Shown: one piece after another, positions 44,450-56,384 of the stretch
How the letters are laid out: each line of letters starts with the position of its first letter
How positions within the stretch are numbered: position 1 is the stretch's first letter
Source of the DNA: Ampelocalamus luodianensis
Lineage: Eukaryota; Streptophyta; Magnoliopsida; Poales; Poaceae
NCBI GenBank assembly: GCA_036346255.1
Contig: CM070620.1
Coordinates: 28,207,609-28,271,608, forward strand
DNA: 64,000 nucleotides
Reading direction: 5' to 3'
Notes under the pieces: model-generated
Told to the model about the DNA's origin: nothing
Databases searched by the model: none
The model's input: the letters and a program-made list of their open reading frames with translations, nothing else
Program-made: the position numbers and the translations under genes

Positions 44450-47400
44450 TCACATGCCTATGGCTCTTGACGAGGAAAGCTCAGCTTCTCCATCAACTTC
44501 GCGTCCTGCTCCGTCCCCCATTGCCTGCAACATATTTCCAAGAAATATTATTGGCAGCAAATGATATAGATCTAGATATACATCCAACGACATCAGACAG
44601 CAAACAAGAAAGTCAAGTTTACAGAGGTTAGGAATCTGTACCTTCATCTGGGAGAGATAAAGGTCCAAAGCACCATCACCATAAAGGATCTTCGCTCCAC
44701 AGCCAGGTCGGTCCACCGACCCTACTGCATCTTCATCTACAACCACTGCATCGATTCGCTTCTCACCAGATTTTGCATCTGGAATCTGTAAGGAAGCAGA
44801 AAATCATTAAAATAAATCTGCATTTCAGCTCCATCGGGTTCATGAATAAGGTTGACAAAAAAGATTGGAGAGAATCGTCACAAAACAAACCTCATACATG
44901 GCATCCATGAGAATATTCTCAAGGATGGTCCTTAAACCCCGTGCACCCGTGTTTTTGGACATTGCCTTTTTGGCAATTATTCTAAGTGCATCATCTGTAA
45001 AATGAAGCTTAACCTGAAAACCAACGGTGAACTGAAATGAGACACCTGGGAGAGATTACTGTGCATGTTTCCATGGTAAATACACTCACATTATTCATGC
45101 TGAACAATTTCTTGAATTGTTTACCCAGAGCATTCTTTGGCTCCGTGAGAACCTAGTAGGATATAATTGGATCAGTGATCCATGAGAAGTTTTCTAATAA
45201 CCATATAAAAATATGAGTACATGCTTTTCCAGATAAGGTAGCATCAGCATAACTACATCACAAGATGATGCTAGGGAAAAAATTCCTGCAGCAGATGGTC
45301 AGCCTACCTGAACGAGTTGGCCCTCATTTAGAGCTGCCAAGCTGACAAGGATAGGAAAACGTCCAATAAATTCCGGAATAAGTCCATATGCTATTAGATC
45401 ACCACTCTCAACCTGAAAAGGAGGCACATTGAAACATTTATGAAGTTCTAGTGTTTTACAAAGCAAATATATTTGATATACGTGCATTCTCCCAGAAACA
45501 AAAGATTATAAAAAAAAATGGCTTCTAGACTTGTGGTACTCACTGATTCCAACAAGGATGATGTCACTTGAGCACTTGAAATACCACCTGCCCTCATATT
45601 TGCACGAACTGGTGCCCCAAAGCCAATAGAAGAATCCTGCCGTCTATTTTTTTAATTGAAAAAAAAGGGGAAACACCTTAGAAACTGAGGAAACACTAGG
45701 GACAACAAGTTCCAACTAGGAAATGACAATACCTCTCCGATATAGTTTTCTCCAAGTCAATAAACGCACCGCCACATATAAAAAGAATGTCCTTTGTATC
45801 TATCTGCATTATGGCATGAAGACCATTACAGAATTGAAATAAACCCATGTTTACATATCTTAAGTAACGAGTGACTAAAAAACAGTCAACATTTACTTGG
45901 CAGTATGAAAAATTGATAGCTTAGGCCAGACATTTGTGGTGTAAAGAAATAATATGACATGTTTATTAAGACATATATCCGGTATATATTCATAGCAAGG
46001 AAAATATCTTTGCTACTAGTATGATCATAAGTTCATAACCAAGAATGTATATCGCCATATTTTTCTCTTGGGGCTACCATTCAGGACAAGGTAACAAATG
46101 ACGGTGTAATTCTTCAGGCGTAAAACATACTACACATATATGATGTTGTATATAAACTTGCTAAGATTACCTGTATATTATCACCACGAGGATGCTTCCT
46201 TGCTCCTTTCTCAGGGACATTGACTATCTAAACAAGTCAACATTTCGGGAAAAAAATATGAAAAGACATCCATATAGAGATACAAAACAAGTAGTAGTCG
46301 TCTGTTTGACCAAAAATCAAAATATACCCACACAGATCATATGATAGAATCTATTAATTTGCAGCCTAGTGTTGGATGACTAATGAACAAATGGAATCAT
46401 CTGATACCACACATCATCTATGTTGTAAGCCCAAAATTAATATCACAAAAGAAGCTCCAAAATAAAATCTTGCAATACACAGCATACAGCAAAGGAGAAT
46501 GCATCAATGCTGCTAGGTAGCACTGTGTCAGCCATTCAACTACCATTATAAATTTCAGTACAGTTGTAGATACTATTCTTTGCTATGTTGTTTCATTTGC
46601 TCACGAATGTTATCTATGAAGTAGTCTGTATTTAAAGCCCAGATATCCCAGAGGTAAGCAATATCTGCTCAAAACATATGAACTTTCCATTCATATTAAA
46701 ATTCAGTATGCCATGAGACACATGAGCTGACCAGGTCACCGGGAGGTTAATACACGACTCACCGTGCCTTCCAGCATTTTCAACAATGCCTGCTGAACAC
46801 CTTCACCCGATACGTCTCTACTGATGTTAAGGCTCTCAGCCTGCATGTTGAATGCATCAACTGATAAATGTCCATACCAAGGGAAAACAATCCAATCGAA
46901 AGCTAATTAGGCTTAGACGGTTAGACCTTCTTTGTGATCTTATCAACTTCATCGATGTACACCATCCCTTGTTGTGCTGCTTGCACATTAAAATCTGCCA
47001 CCTAGTTAATGTCAAAATAGAACACCCAAAGTTCACTGTCAAAGGCAAGATTTTTAGATAATAAGCAGCTTAAATTAATTTTAATGCTGCGTATGATGCA
47101 AGAACCATACCGTAAGTAATTTGTATAATATAGATTCTACATCCTCTCCTACATACCCTGCCTGCAGGAAGTTGGAAAATTTAAGCGTTAACTTGATTGG
47201 GAAAAAAAGAGAGAGAGAAACTGGTAAAGGCTTTGCTCGTAGTCGCAAAGAGCAACAAATGATTATCCATTCTTTCACCGATAACTTGGATAATATGTGA
47301 TCCCTTTGTATTGCTATTTATCTCAATGGCTCGGGAAGAACTATTGGACATCTGAATCCATGTGAACTTAACCATTTTGGCTCACACCCTACACTTCTCT

Positions 47401-50186
47401 AACTAATGAACTCAAATTATAAGTGCAAAGACTCAATATATAATACATATGAGTATCCGACAGTTACTGCATGATCAATACCTATATTTATGTAGAATTC
47501 ATTAAAGCGCATGTCTAACATAGTTTACATGATATTATTGACCGATGCTTGCAACATTGTCTACAAAATGATGTTGCTTGTGTGCTTAGACATATGCATT
47601 TTTTTTTTCTGAAATGTAAAAGTAAACACTTGCCTGGGTCAATGTGGTTGCATCAGCAATTACAAATGGCACATTCACATAGCGAGCTAATGTCTTAGCA
47701 AGTAAAGTTTTACCTGTGAAAGATATGAAGCATCCAAACAAAACATTGTTGAGTGCCCTCTTTTTTGCTATAGTTGATCCAATATAGTAGAATACTAGAA
47801 TACATAATTGACCTAGTTCTATTACATCAACTGTAAATGGTTGCAAACTTCTTACCAGAGCCAGTAGGCCCCATTAACAGTACATTGCTTTTCTCTAGTT
47901 CAACATTGTCGTCGTCATCAGCTTCGCCATAAAAAGCACCCAAATCTGCTCCAGACCTAATTGTTTTAGCTTATATACCACATAATTAGTCACTGAAAGA
48001 TATGCATTAATTCTAATTTCTGTGGGGGGAGGAATAATATCCTTCATCATTTTGTGAACAAAACAACAAAAATTGAGGCGGTACAATGAAACTGACCCTT
48101 TTTGTAAAGATTGATGGTATATCCGTTTATAGTGGTTGTATACTGCAACAGATAGCACCTGCAAATTTAAAAGGTTACATTAGATCTGAAAATCAAAACT
48201 ATGAAAGTATTACTGTTTAGTGTTGACTAACACAAAAACTGAGCGAAAGTACTCTAGCTTATCATGTGAATTGGAATGAATAAATTATCTAGGCGAAGGT
48301 GAATTTTTAACTACTGCTGGCTAATAGTCTAATACATCTTAAAGTGAGAAGAAGGTGACATTTAGAAAATACCACTAGTTGATTTACCAATCTTATCAAC
48401 ACTATCTTTACTAAATTTTGTATACAGAACTTGTACTATATTTGGTTGGATGATGGAGATCAAGGAAAGATGGGTGCAAATCAAGGGTTGGACTGAATGT
48501 GGAAAGTACCAAGGGCCCAGATCACTTTTTCATACAAGTTTTGTACAATTATTAGGATGTCGACTGTTTCCTCTAATGAAAATTAGATCAATATGACTAA
48601 AGAATAAAACTGATTCTTTATCATTCTATCACACTGAGCTCTCTCGTGCTTCTCTGAATCAAAACCAGTAATGGCAAAGAGATCACCGTTGTCAGATTGC
48701 TTAAGGAGCCAACAAAGTTAAAGTATGGGAGGGCAAGTGTAAAATTTTCATTCTACTCCAATTCTAGTATTCTACAATCAAAAACCATTTTCATACAACC
48801 AGTTTAATCGAAACCAACATTTTCTTCCATTATTACCCACTAGAAGTCAAATAGGCTAAAACCCCTACTTTAACCCCCTGAATTCAGATGGAGCTCAAGT
48901 GCTCAACATTGATGGAAGATCACCACACTCTGCGCTCATCTCATTGAATTGCAGTTTCTGACAGAAGAATAGAATTGAAAATGTTTTCTTGATAACCTAG
49001 AAGTAGATCAGGGACTCAAGAGTCATCAAACTATAGTTAAGATTGGTACAAATGCCCACTTAGCTCCTCTTACACTTACCACGGATCAATATAATCACAG
49101 TTCACAAACCAGCATGACAAAAGCTACATATTCTAACGACGCTAAAGCAATGATATAACAGTAAGGCATCAGAAATGTCACTTTTCCCATTCTCATTCAA
49201 GCTAGCAAAAACTTTATCTTTTTGCCTACTGAGAGCAAAGCCAAAATATTGCTGCTAATTTATACCAACAATGGAATACAGCGTAAAAGTCTCCCAAGTG
49301 AAGAGCTAAAAACCGGAGAAAATTCATCAACGACCTCATATTTCGCACAAGCTGACCAAAAGCACCATCAAAATGCGAAGCTTAACCACGAACAGTAACC
49401 AAAACGAGTGCACGGGCACACATGAACAGCACAATTAATGAGAATTCTCACCTTCTTGGCTCTGTCCTGTCCAATCACATACTTATCGAGCCCCTTACAA
49501 ATCTCCTTGGGCGTGGGAAAATCCTTCCCAAGGTTCGACCCGCCCCATCCGTCCTTGCCCCATCCCTCCTCACCCCCACCGCCACCAACTCCTCCCCCGC
49601 CACCGCCACCGCCGGCGACGCGGACGACGTTAAGATTAGGGTGGAACGGCGGCCCGGGAGGCACGTGCACGGCCACGCCGCCCCCGTCCCCGTCGTCGCG
49701 CGAAGACGAGCTCGCCCGGATGGCCTCCCAGAAGGATGGGTCCCTGGCCCTGAGGCCGTCAGGTGGGAGGTCGGCGCGGACGCGGCCGATCTCGACGAAG
49801 GTGCCCTGGAGCGGCGCGAGGAGGTGTGGGCGGAAGAAGTAGGCGGTGCGGCAGTTGGGGCAGAGGTTGAGGGCTTGGTAGCCGCCGGCCCCGGCCGGGG
49901 CGGAGGGGGGAGGGGCGCGGTGGGAGAAGAGGATGTCCATGTGCTTGGAGCAGCGCGGGCAGTGGGCCTCCGCGCGGATGCGGCGCGGCTCGGGCTCGTC
50001 CGTGGAGGAGGACGAGGAGGAGCCGCCCCCGGAGGAGGAGGGGCCCTCCCACTTGCGCCGCTCCTGGAGGCGCCGGTGCGGCGGCGCGGCCGCTGCGGAG
50101 GCAGGGTAGCACTCGGCCGCGGTAAGGGTGGAGGCGGCGCGCGTGGCGGCGGCGGCGAGGCGCCTCCACCGGATGAGGCCGGACAT
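44450..50186 (-). CDS. CLPX: Mitochondrial ClpX AAA+ chaperone subunit, 639 aa
   Basis: Fifteen coding exons: 49452-50186, 48097-48158, 47856-47956, 47634-47713, 47111-47161, 46927-47001, 46763-46840, 46171-46227, 45733-45803, 45544-45643, 45308-45412, 45090-45152, 44891-45013, 44642-44785 and 44450-44524, joining in frame to 639 residues. The N-terminus MSGLIRWRRLAAAATRAAS looks like a mitochondrial presequence. CPRC (76-79) and CPNC (109-112) form a plant-type zinc motif, followed by a Gly-rich linker. Walker A GPTGSGKT is at 295-302, pore loop YVGED at 329-333, Walker B VYIDE at 357-361, RKH loop at 404-406, and the ClpP-docking loop IGF at 443-445. ClpX unfolds proteins and feeds them to the ClpP protease in the matrix. 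Intron 4 starts with GC (ACCCAG|GCAAGT). Intron 1 is about 1.3 kb. No damage is seen. Confidence 0.95.
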
Positions 50187-51506
50187 GGCGGAGGGCGCGG
50201 CGAGGCGAGGAGCGCGTGCGGAGCTGCGGATTGGGGGAGTCGAGATCGAGCGAGCGAGCGAGTGTGTGTGTGTGTGTTTTTTGTGGGACTTTTGTGGGTG
50301 TGGGTAGCAATTTTTTGCGTTGTTGTTTTTCTCGTGTGTGTGTGTGTGAGTTTTTTACGTGGCAGGAGGGGGATACGTGGATTCCGAGACGGCGAGACTG
50401 GAATCTCGGGATCAGATAAGGGACATTTCTGCACGGTTGGATTCTGGCTCCGTGCTGTCTCAAGATTCGTGCCCAGTGTCCTTTATTTTCATTTTTCCTT
50501 CTTTGAGATTTTTTCCCCCTTTCTTGTTGCTGACGGGACATTGGTCATCTTTTGGCTGAAAACGAGCCATTCTAGAGCTTGCTGGGAGCTTCAGCCTTCA
50601 AGAGGCGACAGGGTTTGTTTGAAACACATAGATTTGATCTAAGTTTTGAAGGAATTTTAGAAATCACGTCATTCCAGCGAGAATTTGAGAAAAGTCGCAT
50701 TTCAAATCAGACTTACGTGATAGAACTAGATTACGGGAGTCTAGATTGATAGTTGCATCAGGCACAACACAACCAGCCAATTCCTCTTGAGAAGAAAAAG
50801 AAATGATACGAAGAACTAAGCGACATCATTCCAGATATAAATAAAGGGAAATTTTGGTTTCTGTCACCCGTTATTTTGCACTTTTGGTCATTCTGACAAG
50901 ATAAATGCCCATTGACTAAGTAGAAATGACTCTTTTACCTTTCCAAATATATCAAATTTTCAATCAAATGTCATTGAGAGGACCTTCACCACATGCCACG
51001 CCGCCCTCGCTGCAGAGATTTACTCCAATGCGGACGGGATTAGGGACGCCTTGCTCGCCGTATCATAATATAGAGATAATATCCTTGCAGCCACGACTAG
51101 AGTCGGCGGATGGGTCGTGTTTTTGGACCGACCGAGGCACGCGCGATCGTTGGCTCGGTCCAAACACGCATACCGCACTATTCATGAGCTGTGTCGCCCC
51201 CCCCCCTGACAGCCCATGCTGTGCTTGGGTCGCTACCCAGGCACGGTGGGTCGGCACAGCACGAACAGTGTCGGGCTATGGTAGGCACGGTACGAGCTCG
51301 GCACGGCACATCTGACACGGTCCAGTACAGTACATCACGCGTCCAATACATGCTTCGTGCAACAATGATCCCCACGCGTCCAAACAGTACTAGCCAGTAA
51401 ATCAACCGAGCAAACATCATTCAGAGTTTCAGACAACCTAGAAGAGGAAGTGCAAACCTAACCCCCGAACAGGAATCCAAGTGCTGAATGTGTTGGATAC
51501 TTTTGC
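50187..51506. other. CLPX upstream region and intergenic DNA
   Basis: Just upstream of the CLPX start lies a (GT)n/(GAGC)n simple repeat (about 50245-50350), likely in its leader or promoter. From about 51110 to 51350 the DNA is rich in GGTCGGCACAGCACG-like GC motifs reminiscent of hAT subterminal sequence. No gene is supported; the long plus-strand frame over 49422-50642 mirrors CLPX exon 1. Confidence 0.4.
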
Positions 51507-51645
51507 AGGGCGATGGGTGTACATCCAATAAACCAAGTACTCAACCTTTTCAAACTACATTTGACTACAAGGTTGATATTATGACAACGTAAAAATAGCA
51601 CAATATAAGAACTTCTGCAGGGCGATGGGTGTACATCCAATAAAG
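51507..51645 (+). repeat. Short direct repeat, two copies about 110 bp apart
   Basis: A block of about 28 bp containing GCAGGGCGATGGGTGTACAT and CCAATAAA occurs near 51508 and again near 51616. The hAT transposase reading starts in the second copy. Confidence 0.85.
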
Positions 51646-52564
51646 TTTGGTTTGGACATGCCGGTAAGGTGGAACTCTACTTACCTGATGCTTAAGAATC
51701 TTTTACCATACAAGAGTACTCTTTCTGTTTTTATTCAAACACACTATCAGAGCACTGATGGTAGTATACTATTAACTGAGCAACATTGGTTCGTTGTTGG
51801 GAAGATATTGTCATTTTTAGAAAATTTTTATGAGACTACTGTTGCTTTGTCTGCTGTGTACTATCCAACATCTCCTATCATTGTGCATAGTATTTTACAG
51901 ATTGCTACTCGATTGAAAATGTATGAAAATGACTTAATTTACGCAATGCTATTGTTTATATAAAATCTAAATACCTTAAATATTGGAGAGAAATCTCTAA
52001 TCTATATGCATTTGCATTTCTTTTAGATCCTAGAGGTAAAATTGATGCATTTGGTAGTGTACTTGATCTTCTTAGTGATGCTACAGAGCTAGACTATACT
52101 AACTATTTTGTATAAATTTGTTCTCGGCTATATGAGGTTTACCAAAGGTATGAAAATAAGTTATTGGGAGTCTGTACGCAATGACCTTCAGTACCCCCCC
52201 CCTCTCAAGTAGCAAGACAAATATGTGGGGCAAGATCTTCGATGGCTCTTCCTCTAGGTCCATGTCTTCTTCTTCTATACCGCTGCCTACTCAGCCAAGA
52301 CCCATAAGGAGTGGGGAACTATCTACCTATCTAGAAAGTAATACGGTGGATTTCAACTCAGAAGGCTTCAAAAATTTGCAATGATGGCAAGCCCATAAGT
52401 TAACATATCCCGTGATATCCATACTTGCACGTGATGTGTTATCCATTTCTGCCTCGACGGTTTCCTCTGAGTCTGCTTTCAGTCTTTCTAGGAGAATATT
52501 GGAAGAGAGAAGAATAAGTCTCATAAGTGAGATGGTGGAGATACTTCTAACTGTGAAGGACTAG
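51625..52564 (+). pseudogene. hAT-family transposase remnant (C-terminal two thirds)
   Basis: The frame opens FGLDMPVRWNSTYLMLKNLL and SFLENFYETTVALSAVYYPT, typical of RICESLEEPER-like hAT transposases. It then needs frame changes near 51960 and 52110 to continue with FAFLLDPRGKIDAFG. The last part, YLESNTVDFNSEGFKNL, ILARDVLSISASTVSSESAF and SRRILEERRISLISEMVEIL, is the hAT dimerisation domain and ends at the stop 52562-52564. Stops replace the first Trp of the WW pair (about 52381) and another residue near 52115. The BED finger and N-terminal catalytic part are absent. It is not functional. Confidence 0.88.
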
Positions 52565-55359
52565 AAACAAGTTGATTCATGAACACAACACTTGTAGAAA
52601 ATCTAGAGTAGTCGGAAGTGTTCGAAAATCTATACTTAGACGATGACACGTAGAACAAGAATATATGTAGAGCTATAGGTTGTACTCTTTTTTCTTTACC
52701 AAGGTTTCTCATTTTGAGTTTTTACTTGGCGAAAGTTTTAACGAGGCAACCAGTTGAACATTAATAAAGCTCTTTATTGTATTTTCAATATGATTGTCTC
52801 ATTTTTGTTCAATTTTCATATCAATTTTTAAATTCTACATTTTTTATATATTTTTTGGTTTTTTCTGATTTTTTTTTATTTTTCGGTCCTAACGGGCTAA
52901 ACGGGCCAACCTTGGCAGCGACATATCTAGTGAACATGCCCAATTTCGTGCACATATGGACATGGCCAATCCGAACGCTCCATCGTGAATCCAGTGACCA
53001 CGATCGAGCCTCCCTCCCACCCGTCGCCACTTTGCAGAACCCCCCCTGCCCGACGATCCACTTCTCGCGAGACTCATCCCTCCCCAGTCCCCTTGATCCC
53101 CAATCCTCTTTCCCCTAACGCCCCCGATGCGAAGCGCGCTAGGGTTCGAAGGCCCCGCGTCGTCGCCCACGCGCGCCTCCTTTTGTGCCTTCGCCCCTGT
53201 GCCTTCCCCCGCGCCTCTCCATCCTAGCCCGAGCCCTTTGTTCCCCTCCTCCCCAAACTGAGCTAGGATTAGGGGAGAGCGCCGGGCCTGCTCCGACGAC
53301 GGGTGCAGTGTGGTGGCAGATTTGGAAGTGTTTGCGTCCACGAGGTGCAGTGCGGCGACGGCGGTACTTCACGGCGGCCACCACTATGGCTTTAGGATGG
53401 CCTAACCAATGGAGTGTTAAAATTTGAAGAGGGAGATGATGTTCAGATCTGCTGTTTCCCTCTCTTTTTTGTTGTATCAGATACAAATCGTTAAAGAAGT
53501 GTGAATGATTGGAGTAGATAAGCAGAAGTTGTTGTGCATTTGTATTAGAAAATATATTGTGTATTTTGGGAGCTGAAATGTGTGGCAGAAATTTTTTAGT
53601 ATCAAGCAGAATTGTTGTGCATTTGTGTTGATACATGACTTATTTGTATCAAGCAGAATTGTTTTGTGTTGTATGAATGATCCAAATGTATGTGCATGTT
53701 TTGTGTTGTATGAATGAGTTGCATGCTTTTTCTTGATACTTGAAATGTCTGAACTAGAAATCATGGCAGTGTGTGCCAGATTTCATTAGAGGCAATGGAA
53801 GCAACAATCATGGCAGTGTGTGCCAGATTTTGTTGGAGACAATGGAAGCAATATGGAATTCCAGAAAAATGTAGTGCCTGCGTCCAGAATTGTTTCAGCT
53901 AGAAGAATGATTTTTCTTGAAACAATATGGACATTATATGTGTGCATTTCAAATTCTCATACAGCAATTAGGGATCTTTCTTCTTGAAACAATCTGGACA
54001 TAAACAAATTATGGAAACAATCTTCATAAATTGTTGAAACAATCCAGCAACCTTTCGGATTCCAGATTTCACACAACATTCACAAATTCTTGCAACAAGC
54101 TGGACATTCTTGAAACAAGCTGGACCACTGTTTTTATGCATTGGTCAGAATCATTTCCCATGAATCTTTAGTATGTAACAATGTAAGTTAAAGAATTCCT
54201 AATGAGTAGTGTTATGTGATTTCTTTGATGTATATATGTCTCTAAAATCTGATGTTTTAAATTCCCAATGCTAAATATGTATGAATCATAAATTGGTGCA
54301 GGGGGTATTGTGTTGTTGGTTCTGCATGTAAAGGATGCAACTAGGGAAACTGCAATGGTTTGAATGTGTTTTGGTTGTTGTTGAGCAATATCATCTTTTT
54401 GCCATCATGAACTGAATGCAGACGACAGTATCAATCATCCACTTGTTCATGTCATCAGTCATTTGCTATCAATTCTTCATAGCTATGGCTTTTTTTTGCT
54501 GATTATTGTCTGCGCAGGAATGAACAAAGAAGCAAATTGCTACTTAAGCAAAAACTAGACAACATTACAATATTATGTTTCACAACTCAACATTGCCGCG
54601 AACTCTTGGATCAACTCTTATTGCTCATCAATACCCATAAAATGCATGTTATTAACACATTAAACATGATGCTACATTACAACACAGGTCAATTTTTCCA
54701 TTCCAATCGTATACATCTAACTAACATAGCATAGATAGGATTATGTAGAGAAGGCAAACCCCTTCTTGGTGATGGATTGATTCGATCATTTCATCTGAGT
54801 GAACAAGAGATACCACAAAATGTCATATCGCGGACATGTATCGTTTGGCGAACTGCTTGCCGGCCATTGGCGGCGTGGAAGAGCTCGCCGGTGTTGATCT
54901 CAGCGGTGACGCTGTTGATCTAGTCATCACGGTCGCGAGCATGTTGCCAAATCGACGGCTGGAGCTGCCGCAGGCATTGAGTATGCAGTTGGTGCGGAGA
55001 GGTGCCCGATGCCCGGCGTCCTGGGGCATGTTCGTCGGAGGCGTTGGATCCCGACGGGAACAGCCGCGGGTCAGCCATGGCGGCGGAGGGCTAGGGTCAG
55101 TGGCAAGATGTGCGGAGCGGGAGGCGGGGAAGGAATTGTGATGCAGAGGGGAGGGGCGTTCGGGCTGGAGGAGGAGAGCATGGGGGTGAAACAGTAAATA
55201 ATTCTTTCAGGACAGGGGGTTTTCGTAAAAGTGCGTTAAGTGGGAGGTGGGATTGGCTCGCTCCATCTCAGCGGCGGATTTTGCATTCAACGGTTAGGAT
55301 GCACCATGTGCATATGTCCACAGATGCACCCATGTGCATGAGATATGTCACACCGACCT
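52565..55359. other. Gene-poor DNA following the hAT remnant
   Basis: 52990-53400 and 54830-55200 are GC-rich islands with open frames on both strands but no recognised protein or clean splice set. 53480-53830 contains repeats of TGTGTTGTATGAATGA and CATGGCAGTGTGTGCCAGAT. The remainder is AT-rich. It may be the body of a decayed hAT element that ended at about 55530. Confidence 0.35.
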
Positions 55360-55530
55360 TGGTCTAGTGGGCCAAATGGGCTCGTGCCGACCCGACACGA
55401 CACGAATGGCCGACGGGCTATGCCTGGGCCACCTCCCTAGCACGTGGGCTGGCACGGCATGGCTCATCTAATAGCCGGGCTAGGATGGGTCGGGCCGGGC
55501 CGGGCCGGGCCGCCCATTTGGCCAGCTCTA
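55360..55530. mobile_element. hAT-like terminal region
   Basis: The sequence is dense in GGGCCGGGCC and GACACGACACGA motifs and ends CCCATTTGGCCAGCTCTA, the inverse of TAGAGCTGGCCAAATGGG. That is the consensus-like tip of many plant hAT elements. The partner left tip and the 8-bp duplication were not found, although GC motifs near 51190-51340 have a similar character. Confidence 0.5.
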
Positions 55531-56384
55531 GCCACAACCCACAGCAAAGCCCCCGAGGCTGGAGGCCTCCTCCCTTAGAGGCCCACAGCCTCACACCTCT
55601 TATCTCGGCTCACGCCACCATCACCGCCATGTCCATGCCGCTCCACTCCCTCTCCTCTCACCACCTCCGCCTCCCCCTCGTCCGCAATGACCTCATCATC
55701 CGCATGGGCGGTGGGCCCCGCACGTACCCGGTGAAGAATCTAGACCTGCCATTATGTGTTAATAGAGTATTTTGGTGATTAATGACAAATATAATTGTGA
55801 GACTAACACTTCTACTTGTCATCCATTGATTAGCCTCAATTGGATATAAAAGATGAAACTCATGGTTATCAATGACAAATCATTTTGAGAGACTAACATA
55901 CACTTCTATTGTTATACTTATTGTTTAGTCTCATTTGGATATAAAGGTAAGAATCAAAGAGGTATGCATTCTACATCATATTATTATATATTATCGTATT
56001 CCTTGGATCCAAAATATAGGTTGAACTCCACCAAAAGGTTAACTTGGATATGTGCATATGTTCTTTACACACATTTGTGTATGCACACATTTAGGGGGAG
56101 TTCAGTCTATGTTTTATGGTTTTATGAGTATTGACCCATATTCCCTTTCCACATATTTGAGATCTCTACTTTGAAACATATCTTTGAGTATATGAGACTT
56201 GTGTAGTTTATATACTCATACAAATCTTTATTCAATTATTTGTATTTGTGATGGTTATCATCAATTACCAAAGAGGAAAAAGATTATGTATCTTGTCCCA
56301 CCATTATTGGTTAATGGTATGATGTGGTAATTCATGATAATCATTTTGTGGAACTAACATTTTCTATAAGTTGGTGAAATAGGT

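Noticed and set aside
49422..50642. 406-residue open frame on the plus strand
   Set aside because: It is the antisense shadow of the GC-rich first exon of CLPX; its Gly/Arg composition has no family resemblance, whereas the minus-strand reading is a clear ClpX N-terminus.
54823..55029. 68-residue Ser/Thr/Arg-rich minus-strand frame
   Set aside because: Sits in a GC-rich island with competing frames on both strands and no recognised motif or splice partner.
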